A model generated the notes under the pieces. The model did no database searches, was not told the origin of the DNA, and saw only the letters and a list, made by a program, of their open reading frames with translations. From Oscarella lobularis (lineage: Eukaryota; Porifera; Homoscleromorpha; Homosclerophorida; Oscarellidae): DNA of 64,000 nucleotides. The position numbers and the translations under genes are program-made. This document shows, piece after piece, positions 46,790-59,762 of this stretch (its first letter is position 1; every line of letters begins with the position of its first letter). The stretch spans positions 124,001-188,000 of the forward strand of contig NC_089181.1 of the NCBI RefSeq assembly GCF_947507565.1, written 5' to 3'.

Positions 46790-47650
46790 GAAAAGATGAT
46801 GCCAACGATCTGCCAAATTTGCCGACACTTCATTGATTGACAGATAATCTAAATGTGTTGGCAAGGGCAACGTGCGCGTGCAGGTGTCTGCGTTGCCAAT
46901 CAAATTATCTATCAATCAAGAAGACGTGTCGTTGGATTTGGCAGATCGTTGGCATCACAGTGTAGCTAGCTAGCTAGCTAGCTGTATAGCATATATGCTG
47001 GAGAAAGGGAGGCATACAAGCCAGCAGCGAATCTTAGCGTGGATTACTGTAGTACTATTGTTGCACAGAAACGCTCTGCAAGCGATCGCTCGTGTGCAAC
47101 GTGCGCGTGCAGGTGTACGCCTGCATGCATGTCATCGGATATCCGATGGATCACGCGCGATATATGAGGCGGGACAATGGAGGCACGATGCTGGGCTTTT
47201 GCCAATCAAATTATCTATCAATTAATCAATCAATGAAGAAGTGTCGTTGGATTTGGCAGATCGTTGGCATCATATAGCTATGCTGGAGAAAGGGACGCAT
47301 GCAAGCCTGTAGCAAATCTTAGCGTGGATTACTGTAGTATTATTGTTGCACATCAACGCTCTGCAAGCACTGCAAGCGATCGCGTTCTTGTGCACCGTGC
47401 GCACGTGCGCACGGGGTCGGCGAGGTAGCAATCACGGAGGTGTCGGCTCCGCCTTTAACTGTCAAACTAAGGAGCCATCGTAGCACGGTTGCTCCCGCAA
47501 GTCGTGCGATCGCTTGCGGATCGAGAATTGTGCAATAATCCACGCTAGGGTTCGCTGCTAGCTTGCATCACCCCTTTCTCTCCTTGAATGAGAGCAAAAT
47601 TCCAACGATCTGTCAATCTGGAATGATGGACAGATAATTTGATTGTCATA
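46790..47650. mobile_element. Cluster of MITE-like inverted-repeat elements
   Basis: Related blocks occur in alternating orientation. CCAACGATCTGCCAAAT...GACAGATAAT (46800-46852) has inverted counterparts at about 46893-46957 and 47205-47272, and a further copy in the first orientation at about 47608-47648. Within the best copy (about 47205-47650) the ends read CAATCAAATTATCTATC and GACAGATAATTTGATTG, near-perfect inverted termini, and subterminal blocks (GGAGAAAGGG...AGCGTGGATTA...TTGCAC) are also inverted (47284-47352 versus 47528-47580). A second, truncated copy occupies about 46894-47200. No transposase frame is present, so this looks like nested non-autonomous elements. A (GCTA)n run is at 46964-46983. 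Confidence 0.7.
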
Positions 47651-47736
47651 TGCCGCAGAGTGGGAACTATACCAGTGTTAATTTTTTAGTAATTGAAAGG
47701 GGCGGGGCTGACTATACGCGCAGACTCCAATTCAGT

Positions 47737-50912
<3,176 letters not shown>

Positions 50913-51117
50913 GCATGGTATACGCATATATACATAGTCATTTGAATGGACGTACATACATTCATCTTTAATTAATAAGAGGCATTTTTTGTACGCAGCG
51001 CTTTGCGCTTTTTCCAAGTACGAGCTTTGGCTTTCAGCTAATGATCCATGCAGATGAACAAAAAGTATGCTATCATCAAGATACAAGATATAGTTAACGA
51101 ATTTAAGTCAGATCGTT
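50913..51117. other. Convergent 3' region
   Basis: About 205 bp between the stop codons of the ArfGAP gene and the unrecognised minus-strand gene. It is AT-rich with AATTAATAAG-type signals and no other feature seen. Confidence 0.4.
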
Positions 51118-52086
51118 TTAGGCGGAGCAAGGTTGAAAGTCAAAGGTGCATTCTTCATGAAATCTATTTGCCCAAAATGTATTATCAATGATCGGAAAGG
51201 GTGGCAACGGACAATAACCAGCCCCTTCACCATAAATGACGGGAGCGTGAGGAATTTCAGCTTTCGTAAGAGTTGGTAAATGGTAAGGATCTTTTGCAAC
51301 CGCCTCTAAATCGCAGTGCCTCTCTAGCATAAGAAGAGGAAATATGTTTCCTGGTTCATCGATTTCTCGAACGGTGATCCACGTGGTATATGTGGCGGAA
51401 AAAGAGAAACTTGCTAGATTGTAGAGTCCTCTGTTCCACTGTCTGATATCGCCATGCAAGCGCTGAATTTGGCGAGGGTTGAGCGTAGTGGGAAAACTCG
51501 CGTCAGGCGTGTCTTTCAGTCTTATCTTCCCAAGGAGCGTACATCCTTTCTCAACTTCTGTGACGTCAAATGGCTTGCACGAATTGGTGCTGTAATCCGG
51601 AGCATAAGGGGGTGCAGTTGTCGCATCGTCGTCTGCTACGAAGTCGACGAGAGGAAAGGGATGATGTTCGGGCGGAATCACTCTAACAGTAAATCGTCCG
51701 GACAGACGGTCTCCTTCTGCTGGATAGTACGTCATCACCTTTGATTTCTCCTTGAGAAATTGAATGATGCTCATCTCATAATTCGGGGTGTCGAATTTGT
51801 TGGGAAGTGGTTCACTTTTGCAAAGAGCCGCATCGACCTGCATTTCAAATGTCGGAAATGTTGCCGTCCATTGTTTCCACTCCAAGCTGCTGTCGGTATG
51901 GGTTGTCGGTTCAAATTTTACTCCCTCGTCATTCGGATCGCAAAAGGAGTAGGCGATGATCTGCTTGTGAGCCACCTCCTTCATTTCCGCCTTCGTCGCC
52001 TCCTTGAAGGGCTGGACTTGGAGAGCGATTTTAGGTTCAAACTTCGGTGTTAGATTTCCTTCCAAATAAAAGTATCTGCAAGCCAT
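51118..52086 (-). CDS. Unrecognised intronless gene, 322-residue protein
   Basis: A single uninterrupted frame runs from the ATG at 52086 (MACRYFYLEGNLTPKFEP) to 51118. The frame stays open a further 126 bp upstream but without an ATG. The protein is rich in Pro, aromatic and acidic residues, has no clear transmembrane helix, and shows blocks such as KQIIAYSFCDPNDEG, FEMQVDAALC, PAEGDRLSGRFTVRVIPPEH, LNPRQIQRLHGDIRQWNRGL, YTTWITVREID and GEGAGYCPLPPFP. I do not recognise a family. Intron absence contrasts with all neighbours and could mean retrocopying or horizontal acquisition. It is divergent from pinin, with 127 bp between starts, so it may share pinin's promoter. Confidence 0.7.
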   Translation of the reverse strand: MACRYFYLEGNLTPKFEPKIALQVQPFKEATKAEMKEVAHKQIIAYSFCDPNDEGVKFEPTTHTDSSLEWKQWTATFPTFEMQVDAALCKSEPLPNKFDTPNYEMSIIQFLKEKSKVMTYYPAEGDRLSGRFTVRVIPPEHHPFPLVDFVADDDATTAPPYAPDYSTNSCKPFDVTEVEKGCTLLGKIRLKDTPDASFPTTLNPRQIQRLHGDIRQWNRGLYNLASFSFSATYTTWITVREIDEPGNIFPLLMLERHCDLEAVAKDPYHLPTLTKAEIPHAPVIYGEGAGYCPLPPFPIIDNTFWANRFHEECTFDFQPCSA

Positions 52087-52213
52087 GGCAGAGCTTTGCA
52101 CACAACTGCTGAGCGGAGTAGTAAACCGAAAGTCGGGAAAGTTATAAATAGAACGACTACGCAAGCCGCTGTGTATACGGGCAGCGAAAGAGATCGACGT
52201 CACGTGAAACAAA
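52087..52213. promoter_or_regulatory. 127-bp divergent promoter, unrecognised gene / pinin
   Basis: Two start codons face away from each other across 127 bp. CACGTGAAACAAA lies directly before the pinin ATG and holds an E-box (CACGTG at 52201). A TATAAA-like stretch (GTTATAAATAG, about 52141-52151) lies in between. Confidence 0.55.
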
Positions 52214-53815
52214 ATGGCAGTCGCTCATCTCGAGAAAATCCAGCAAACGCTGGTGAAAGCACGCGAAGAGCTATTCCACGTAGACGAAAACATAAAGAAA
52301 GTGACCGGACGCGATCCCTCAGAGTTCCGGTTAGAAATGCACGTGGCGGGGGCCCCCCGATCTCACGTCTTCTTTTCCAGTCGATTCCCGTCGTCGCGAT
52401 TCGCCAGAGGAGGACGAAGGTGTAGTATCATCTACCTGGTAGACTTTCGATTCGATCTAACTCGACATAGGAGATCATTCCGCGATGGAAACGAGCCTCC
52501 ACCCAAACGAATCGCCGAAACGGAAGGGTAAGACTTCTTAGAATGCTTGTGCGTGCACTTCTAAACCGTCATCGTTCCAGATCGACTGATCAGCCCGTTT
52601 CGGTCGTGAAAATCCCCGAAGGAGCAACGGAGAGCAAAACAGACGAAATAGACGAGAATAAAGTAATAGGAATGCTTCATACCCACCAAGTGTCTTTAAT
52701 TAATTATTGTCATTTTTTTACAGCCCGCGCTTCAGTCGTCGGTCGTCCGACCCGATCGAGCTGCGCGACGCGAGTCATTGGAGGAGAGAGAGGAGGACAA
52801 GAAACGGTTTCCTAATATAATGGGTTTGACCCTAAGGGGGTGATGAATGCTTATCTCTTTTATCGCAGGAATCGTCGCATGTTTGGGCAATTGATGGGAA
52901 CTCTGATGAAATTTAAAGATCAAACGCAGCACGATGCTGCGAGAGTGAGTATTGTTTTGATAGGAAACACAATGGCTCGCACAGTTTCCCCTGTTTTGTC
53001 TAGATGAGACATCGACTGCAGCTGGAAGCGAAGATTGAAGAGGAGAATCAAAAGGAACGTGAAGTGGCCGCTCAAGAACGTCGTTTATTGTACAACGAGC
53101 GTAAGACAAAGCAGATGGAATTGAGGAAATTGGAACATCAAGTTCACCTGGTCGAATTGGTAAGAAAACAGTTTTAATGGGGGGAGAGTAGTTAACGTAA
53201 AGATGTTTGTTCAGAGTCAGGAATGGGAAGAGCACAGTCGTCTGCTCTCCTCTGGGAATTTCATCCGACTGAAAACGAGTCCCGCTCTCTTCTACAAACC
53301 TGGAACGCACACTGAAGCCACTTTGAAGTTGGTGGAAGAAACCAAGCAACAGATATTAGGTGATTGAGTTAGAGGATGTTTGTGGACGAGGGTGGGGATC
53401 TTAAACGGATTGTTACTTAGCCGAGACAGCGGATCGAAAGAAAGAAGTGGAGATCATGATTGCCGATAGAGAGGCAATGACCATAAAAGATGAAGGCAAC
53501 GAAGAGAATGAGGGTGATAACGACGGGAAGGGGGAAAATGGGAAGGGTGGGTCTGGGAAGGGAGGCGGCGACGTCGATGCCGCCGCCGCCGCCGCCAAAG
53601 GGAGGGAAAGGGGCCCAGAGGAAGACGTTCTCATGCGGAATGTCGGGGAGGAAACCGAGGGCATGTTGGGTGGCGATGAAGAGGGGGAGGGCAATCAGGG
53701 CGACGTCATCATGGATGAGGGTTCGACGGCGACGACGACGGCGGTGACGGAAAAGTCGACCGCCGCCGACGCTGCTACGATCCCTACTAAGGACGACGAA
53801 GAAGAAAAGGAATGA
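52214..53815 (+). CDS. PNN: Pinin (nuclear speckle / exon-junction-associated protein)
   Basis: Pinin acts in nuclear speckles in splicing and mRNA export, with SR proteins and the exon-junction complex. The N terminus MAVAHLEKIQQTLVKAREEL, FHVDENIKKVTGRDPSEFR corresponds to the conserved pinin N-terminal domain (VDENIRKLTGRDP). Joined exons give RSFRDGNEPPPKRIAETE, then PALQSSVVRPDRAARRES, identical to pinin in PALQSSVV. The pinin/SDK domain follows: NRRMFGQLMGTLMKFKDQ, a charged coiled coil (LQLEAKIEEENQKEREVAAQ), KTSPALFYKPGTHTEATLKL. The C terminus is an acidic, Gly- and Ala-rich low-complexity region ending DDEEEKE; the long RS domain of vertebrate pinin is missing. Confidence 0.93.
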
Positions 53816-54062
53816 ATTGATATGCATTTCGTGGTTTGAAGCCTCTGTGTGTCTTTTAGTTGTTCTGTCCTTTCTGTAATGCATACCGGACGCCAAAGGC
53901 TTTCTGTCTAATAGGTTTGTGGTGCTTTTGGCGGCATTCTGTTTCTCCAGGTGTGGACCAACGTTAAGTATCAGGCTCATATACCAAATTTTGCGCGGAA
54001 CTTCCGGTCGAGGCATTTATTTCGCCTCCCGCGCCGTGCGAGCGTCATTCGTTTGCCAGACC

Positions 54063-55664
54063 ATGATCATCGTGGAACACATCGTCCTCGCTTTTGCTCT
54101 TTCCTCTCTCGCTCTAGTGGAAGCGGCGAGACAAACGTCGAAAGAGTGCACGCGGGAGAGACGCTTTCTCGAGCGATATGATCCGCGCTTCAAGATCAGG
54201 CCCGGGTACGTAAACGTCAGAAGCGCACGTACGACTTTGAATTTCGATCGATCTTTCTGCTTTTTAGGACAGTCACTTGTAACATCGTGAGGCGAAGAGT
54301 GTCAAAGTGGTACGTATAGAGATATATGCACACGTGCGCCGCCACGATCGACTTTTATTTTATTTCATCGTCTAGCGGAGGAATTGTCTCCGTGCCGTCG
54401 ACTTTCAGCGACGCTGTCTACTACGGCTCGACAGGAACGCATTACACGCTGCTCAAGTCGCAGCAGAACGGCCGGTGAGACGATTATTTAGCACAATCGA
54501 CTCGGTGACTAATTGCGTTATTCAGTGCGCAATGCGCATTATACCGTCCCCTTCAGCAGTGCACGTGGCGATTCGCCGTTCCGCCGTCGCGCGACGCCCA
54601 AATCGCCTTCTGGAAAGTGGCAATCGAGCACTCAGTCGGATGCAAGCACGATTACATCGTCATCGACGTAATTGTCGACGCGACGGGTTCGACAGAACTT
54701 CCGCCGCGTTGCGAGCCCCTACGCGGTAAAGGCAAGCATTATCGGTCGCGACAACTGTGCCGAATTGAATATCGACTTCCGTGCGGCGCCTATTGTGATC
54801 CCGTTCTTGCCGACGACGCCTGTTGGTCGTCGTTTACGTGCGTAAACGATAGTGAGTCGTGCCGAAAAAAGATTCCTCCATGGGAGACGTTCTCCTTCAA
54901 TTTCTCTACGAGCGAGCGGCCTGAGCTGCGCGGATTGAACGTCAAGTTCATTCACGTTACGTTTCGATCCGATTCGACGCGCGAGTGTCGAGGATTCGAG
55001 GGAATCTACGTTGATCATCCGAAGCGTTGGCGTGGTCAAGTCGCTCTTGCTGGCAATGAAAACGAAAACGATTTCTCCGCTTATTTGGAAGGTTAGCAAA
55101 GGGACGGAAATCGCTCGAAAATTTTCTGTATTCTAATCCTACGTTTTAGGATTGGGTGAAGTGGTCTACGAAAAGGGTCGAGTAAGAATGACGAATTTTT
55201 CTTTTGTCTATTGTCGAACATTTTTTTCTTCCTTCTAGGAATTTCAAAAGTATAATGCGACGGACCTTCTCATTGCTCTCTCCAAAGCTTCTCAAAATGC
55301 AACGTTCATGAAACGACTCAAAAAGCACAAAGCATTCAAGTCGTTTGTCCGCGACCAGCAACACGGTCTGCCACTCACCATGCAACCCGACGACGACGAC
55401 GACTACGAAGACTTACCCACTACATCTACAAATTCTACTTCAGCTAAGAATCATAGTACAACTGCTGCCACTACATCTACTAACGCTACTTCAGCTACAG
55501 CTGCCACCGCTACATCTATGAATGCTACTTCAGCTAAGAATCATAGTACAACTGCTGCCACTACATCTACTAATGCTACTTCAGCTAAAGCTGCCACCGC
55601 TACATCTACTAATGCTACTTCAACTACGGATCATGGTACGGCTGCCACCACTATCAGGCACTAA
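54063..55664 (+). CDS. Secreted CUB-domain protein with mucin-like Thr/Ser repeats
   Basis: Exon 1 starts with a signal peptide (MIIVEHIVLAFALSSLALVE). The spliced product then shows RPGTVTCNIVRRRVSKCGGI, a CUB-like domain pattern (GTHYTLLKSQ...CTWRFAVPPSRDAQIAFWKV then AIEHSVGCKHDYIVIDV) with cysteines at the typical spacing, and a second Cys-containing region (LPPRCEPLRGK, CRIEYRLPCGAYC, CWSSFTCVNDSESC). The C-terminal 90 residues are almost only Thr, Ser, Ala and Asn with NAT/NST sequons in tandem repeats (TTSTNATSA), a probable O/N-glycosylated mucin-like stem. The protein should be extracellular. No exact family is recognised. It is convergent with the ankyrin-JmjC gene, 41 bp between stops. 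Confidence 0.65.
55418..55640 (+). repeat. Coding minisatellite (Thr/Ser/Ala-rich)
   Basis: Units such as ACTACATCTACTAATGCTAC and TTCAGCTAAGAATCATAG recur several times, with a higher-order repeat of about 87-90 bp occurring twice (about 55440 and 55530). All units are multiples of three, so frame is kept. Confidence 0.8.
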
Positions 55665-55705
55665 CTATTAGGCACCCCACCTCCCTTTTTTCAGAATATT
55701 TTATA

Positions 55706-58135
55706 CTAAACGTGAACTTCGATTGCCACTGCTATGCTAGCTTCTAAGTTGATAACAGCGTGACCCCAGTTTTCAGGCACGTAGACAATGTCTCCTGGCA
55801 ATTGCGTGCACGACAGAACAATCCCATCACTCAGATCACGAGAAAGACCCCCCTAAAAAAAGGCGAACAACACGAGATACGTAGAAATCTTTGTTGTTTT
55901 GCTACCTCCGTTGCCCATTTAATTACTGGTGACGTTGACACGTATGCTAGAGGCGGTGGATAGAGATACCATTGTTTTTTGCCGCTCACAAGCATGTTGA
56001 ATGCATTTCCATGAAAATGAGGCGGTGCACCTGAGCCAGGGGGGCCTAAAGCGAGCGCAGGGGTACCGCAATCTAGTTCCTGTTACAATTTGCTACTTGC
56101 ACACCCATGATAAATTGTCTGAGAACGGAGTTGTGGGCAGTCACAATTTCCGGCAGATCCAAATCGGCAGCCAAGTCCGAATTTTCGTTGAGTATTTTTC
56201 CGTCGAAGACATAGGGAAGAACACTACGTAGAGAGATAGATAGATGAACGTAGCAAAGTAAATAAGACGTGTCGACGTACTTTTTTGCCCGGCTGCTTCC
56301 GTTCATGTACTTTTCGACATAGTCTCGAATTGTAGTTGTGCGAACACCTTGAGGATGTCCGTAGAGATCGGCGTAGGGAATAGGAGCCATGGTCACCTCC
56401 CGACCTCCGTACCTATTAGTAGCCGCGGTGTCTGCAGACTCTTTAATAATATTATCGTTTTTGAACGGCGACTCACTTGTGTAGGAAGTTGACTCTGTGC
56501 CAAATAGTTCTAGTTCTGACCACGTAGCGTGGCCAACGTAAGATGACCGGCTTCCTGATTGCAAGATAGGAATCGAGGAAGTCAGCTGGTCCTAAGCTGT
56601 TCTCATCTCTGAAGAATGTTAAATAAACGTAATAATGGGCATTGAGACGACGCAACCAAACACTTAACTGACCGCACGTCAATTTGACATTGGGTCGAAA
56701 CGTTGACTGTAGACACCTGTTGATTTTGATACGCTTCCCAACCATCTGGTTCCCATTCCCGCGCCTCTGCACAAGCTACACGTTTACCTAACATAACTTC
56801 TATTCAAAGGGAAATCCGGTGATTATCTAATAACTAACTGGATTGGGGTCGTACAAGTCCCACTCTAGTCAGGACTTTATCTAATTGATCGATTCCGCTG
56901 TTCCAGTTGGAGGGGACCCTGCTTTGATTATCCTTCACTCGTAGCCCGTTTGTTGTTCGTGAAACTAGTTCTTGAACGACTTGTGGGAACATGGACATGG
57001 CAGCCATGTGCAGAGGCATTTGACCGGCATGATTTGTTGCGTCCGGCGACGCACCATTTGAAAGTAAAAAACTAAGTATAAGACAATTACGTGATAGCCC
57101 CTGCTCGAACCCTTCCTACTTTATTAAATCAATTCGACCGGCTAGACTTGCTAAGTGTAGGGCAGTGTTACCGCCTCCGTCCTTTGCCTTTACTAAGAAA
57201 CTCGTCGCATCTTGCGACAAGTTGAGAAAAATTGATTTGACGTCCGTCGATAGCACGGCTCGATTTAGACTAGAATAACTCAATTTTCCTGATTTCCCAC
57301 GTTGCGGCAACTGCAGGCCAAGAAGTTGGAATACTTTGGTATCACGAGGGACACGTATTTTCTCCCCCCTTGAGTCAGTTAGGCGGGTAAAAAAGCGTGC
57401 AAATCCAGACGCTTTTGATCTTGAGGCTACGTGAAGAGCAGTACTTCCGTGTGTGTCTGCTTGAAGGAGACACCTAAGTAGCTTCCTTTTGGACTTGGTG
57501 TGTCTGATGAGGCTTTCGATGGCGAGCATATTACGATAATGCACTGCGTAGTAAATCGGACACTGCAGGCAATTATCGTACATTGAATGGCGGGCCAAAG
57601 TCTCGATGATTTTCTACAGATTCAGATCGAATGAGTAGCTGAGACTTTGCGATTCAGATAGAAGACGAACCTCGTGTTCTCCAATCACGCGTTCCGATTG
57701 AACGTCAAAAGACCCCATTCGACCGTTTAGCGCATAGTGAACGAGGCTCTGCCCAAATTGATCTATTTTTCGAAATTCCGAATCCAAATTGTCAATGTGT
57801 GCGAGCAAGTTTTGAAACTTTTCGAAATTTCCTGTCCGAGCGACTAGCATCAGATCTGTAGCTCGATCAACAACGATGACACTCTTCTGTTCATCTCTAT
57901 CAGCAAAGATGTCGTTGTCAGCGTCATTATAATAAACACATCTCCAGAGAAAGGATGCCAAAATTCCGCAGATGACGACGACAAGAGGAATACGAAGGGT
58001 TGCTACTAAACTTTGCATCAGTACAAAATACGGGACATTCTGGTGAAGAATGGACGACAGTCTGTGCGTCAATTCGTGCCGTCTACAACGACTCCAGAGA
58101 AAGCAAGACGATTTGTCGTCGAAGAAGGACACCAT
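55706..58135 (-). CDS. Membrane-anchored ankyrin-repeat protein with JMJD8-type JmjC domain
   Basis: N-terminal part: a signal-anchor helix (LRIPLVVVICGILASFLW) near the start, then ankyrin repeats (DLMLVARTGNFEKFQNLL; GQSLVHYALNGR; CPIYYAVHYRNMLAIESL; GSTALHVASRSK; GGNTALHLASLAGRIDL; NHAGQMPLHMAAMS). The C-terminal part is a JmjC cupin: DENSLGPADFLDSYLAIRKP then VIL (the family's conserved entry), GSGAPPHFHGNAFNMLVSGK, KQWYLYPPP, and PGDIVYVPENWGHAVINLEA. This order and the HxH-GxxF motif resemble JMJD8, an ER-lumenal JmjC protein, rather than histone demethylases. JmjC proteins are Fe(II)/2-oxoglutarate oxygenases; JMJD8's activity is unsettled. ATGs at 58135 and 58018 are both possible. 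If the anchor is type II like JMJD8, the ankyrins would be lumenal, which is unusual. Confidence 0.75.
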
Positions 58136-58779
58136 CGCGTCATCTCGCCTCTCGTTGCGCCTATTTCGAAGCGCTTCTCTACAAAGGAATCGAAATCTCC
58201 GTTCGCGACATGACAGCGTCGGCCGCCATTCGCTCAATTGCTCCGTTTACACACTGCAGTGCCGAGTCGACCTCAGCTCGTGCCAGCGAACAGGTAGAAA
58301 AATTGTCCATGTAGATAGACACATCCGTTAGGTCCTTCCATATCGGATTTTCTCAATAGCAATGCTACACGGAGCACTTCTTTCTAGCCAACGCAACGAC
58401 GTCTTCATCGATGCACTTTTTCCACTCTGCCCAGTGCCTATCTGGTGGACTTCCTAAACCGTCTTTTCAGCTAATGACACCCCAAAAACTCGAATTGTTG
58501 AAACACGAAATGAAGACGGAGTTAGAGGTTCCCTATCGTTGGCATAGCAGTAGGTACAGTACAGATTTGACGGCAATGGTATCATCGCGCTCATCTCATC
58601 ATCTGGAAAGTTCTCAGACGCTGCACCAGCTTCTTTGCAGGACGTTCCTGAAACCTCTTATTTAATTACGGGAGTGATGGCGATGAAAGGTAAGGCAGTT
58701 TCTGTTTCTAAATCTTCTCTAGTTCAGTGACTTGGCATGGACATACCGACGAGGCAGATGAAGAGCTTTCCGATGTCGC
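58136..58779. other. Gene-poor stretch, unresolved
   Basis: Upstream of the ankyrin-JmjC gene. A plus-strand 84-codon frame (58411-58665) starts with ATG but has no recognisable feature and no clear splice partners. I see no RNA gene. The ankyrin-JmjC promoter must be here. Confidence 0.4.
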
Positions 58780-59224
58780 CATTCACCTCCGGGCCCCGAG
58801 GTGACTAAATAAAACCGGCCCAACTCGAGCCAGAGAGGTTAAACGCGGCGCAAACGCAGGGGATTCAATCCCCTACTCCAGTGGCACGAGTGATAAACTG
58901 CCACCCCACTTGGGCAAGACGCGGTGGGTACAATAGCGGTCCACCTGTGCCTTGGTATATAAAGGCACCCCCGGGACAGATGGGTTACTGTCTCCCCGAA
59001 AGAGGGCCTGGGTGAAGGGTCCTCTCACTTCAAGACGCCGGGAGGACGCTTTGTTTTTTGTTTTGAACTTCCGGGTTATTTCCGGGTTTATTAAATAAAA
59101 AAATAACATACGCTTCTCTTTAGTGCGCGGGCAGTTTTTAATAAATGGGGTCTTACCCAGGACCCCGGAGACCCTCTAGAAACCGCGCACGCGAATTCTA
59201 CTTGCACCGGCTACACTACTACGA
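58780..59224 (+). mobile_element. LTR-like segment with TATA box and polyadenylation signals
   Basis: A GC-rich stretch has GTATATAAAGG at about 58954-58964 and, about 130 bp later, TTATTAAATAAAAAAATAAC with AATAAA signals, then about 120 bp of GC-rich sequence. This U3-R-U5-like order suggests a solo LTR. A short palindrome AGGGGATTCAATCCCCT (58857-58873) is included. I could not find convincing TG...CA ends with a target-site duplication, and no internal retrotransposon frames are present, so the call is tentative. Confidence 0.3.
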
Positions 59225-59746
59225 CTAACGCCAAACTAAAACAGTCAGGTTTTTTCTTGGTGGTCGACGTCGAAGCTTCTCGATTTTTCGCTTGAGCTCC
59301 TTCAACGCCGGAACGTCTCGTCCAATAAATTCATTCGGGCCGTAAAACGATCCGCAGGTCTATCAACCATCGTCTATAGAAGAGATGATCGGTAACGGTG
59401 TCAGACATGTACCTACGTGCTTGTGCTTTGTTGAGTTGGTGTCCTGTTGAGCGTTTCAAGTCAGAACGCCGTTCTCTAAACCCGCTCGCTATCTCAATCG
59501 GTTCCTGGGCTCCTGTGCGCGTTTGAGCTTACTGTTCGCATCTGTGTCATTCGGCGAGAGCGCTCTACGTCGCTCGACGAAGTCTGAAAGCGGCAAGAAC
59601 GCAAGCGAAAAGAGATCGATTCTATACGGGCTACGGGCACAATCACGTGCCTCTGCCCCAAAAAAAGAAAGTAAAATAAAAACGGCTACAAGTAGAAAAC
59701 ATATAAACGGGTGATACCTTGTGTCGACGCGCCTAACACTTTCCAT
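59225..59746 (-). CDS. Doubtful small gene just downstream of ninein
   Basis: An ATG (59746) opens an 85-codon frame beginning MESVRRVDTRYHPFICFLLV, with a hydrophobic stretch like a signal anchor, 16 bp after the ninein stop on the same strand. The hydrophobic part could instead be an intron (GTATCACC to TTTGGGGCAG). A second open segment with an acceptor (TTGATAG) encodes CGSFYGPNEFIGRDVPALKE and a basic tail, stopping at 59225. I could not join these with confidence and do not recognise the product. Confidence 0.3.
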
Positions 59747-59762
59747 GCGAGGGTCTCAACTG

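Noticed and set aside
53417-54016. Minus-strand 199-codon open frame over the pinin 3' end
   Set aside because: Shadow of the acidic low-complexity tail of pinin; Pro/Ser/Phe-rich without motifs.
58411-58665. Plus-strand 84-codon frame as a gene
   Set aside because: ATG present but no motif, signal peptide, splice sites or conserved-looking composition; kept only as an unresolved stretch.
58857-58925. tRNA-like T-arm (AGGGGATTCAATCCCCT)
   Set aside because: The stem is a simple palindrome; no acceptor, D or anticodon arms can be folded around it.
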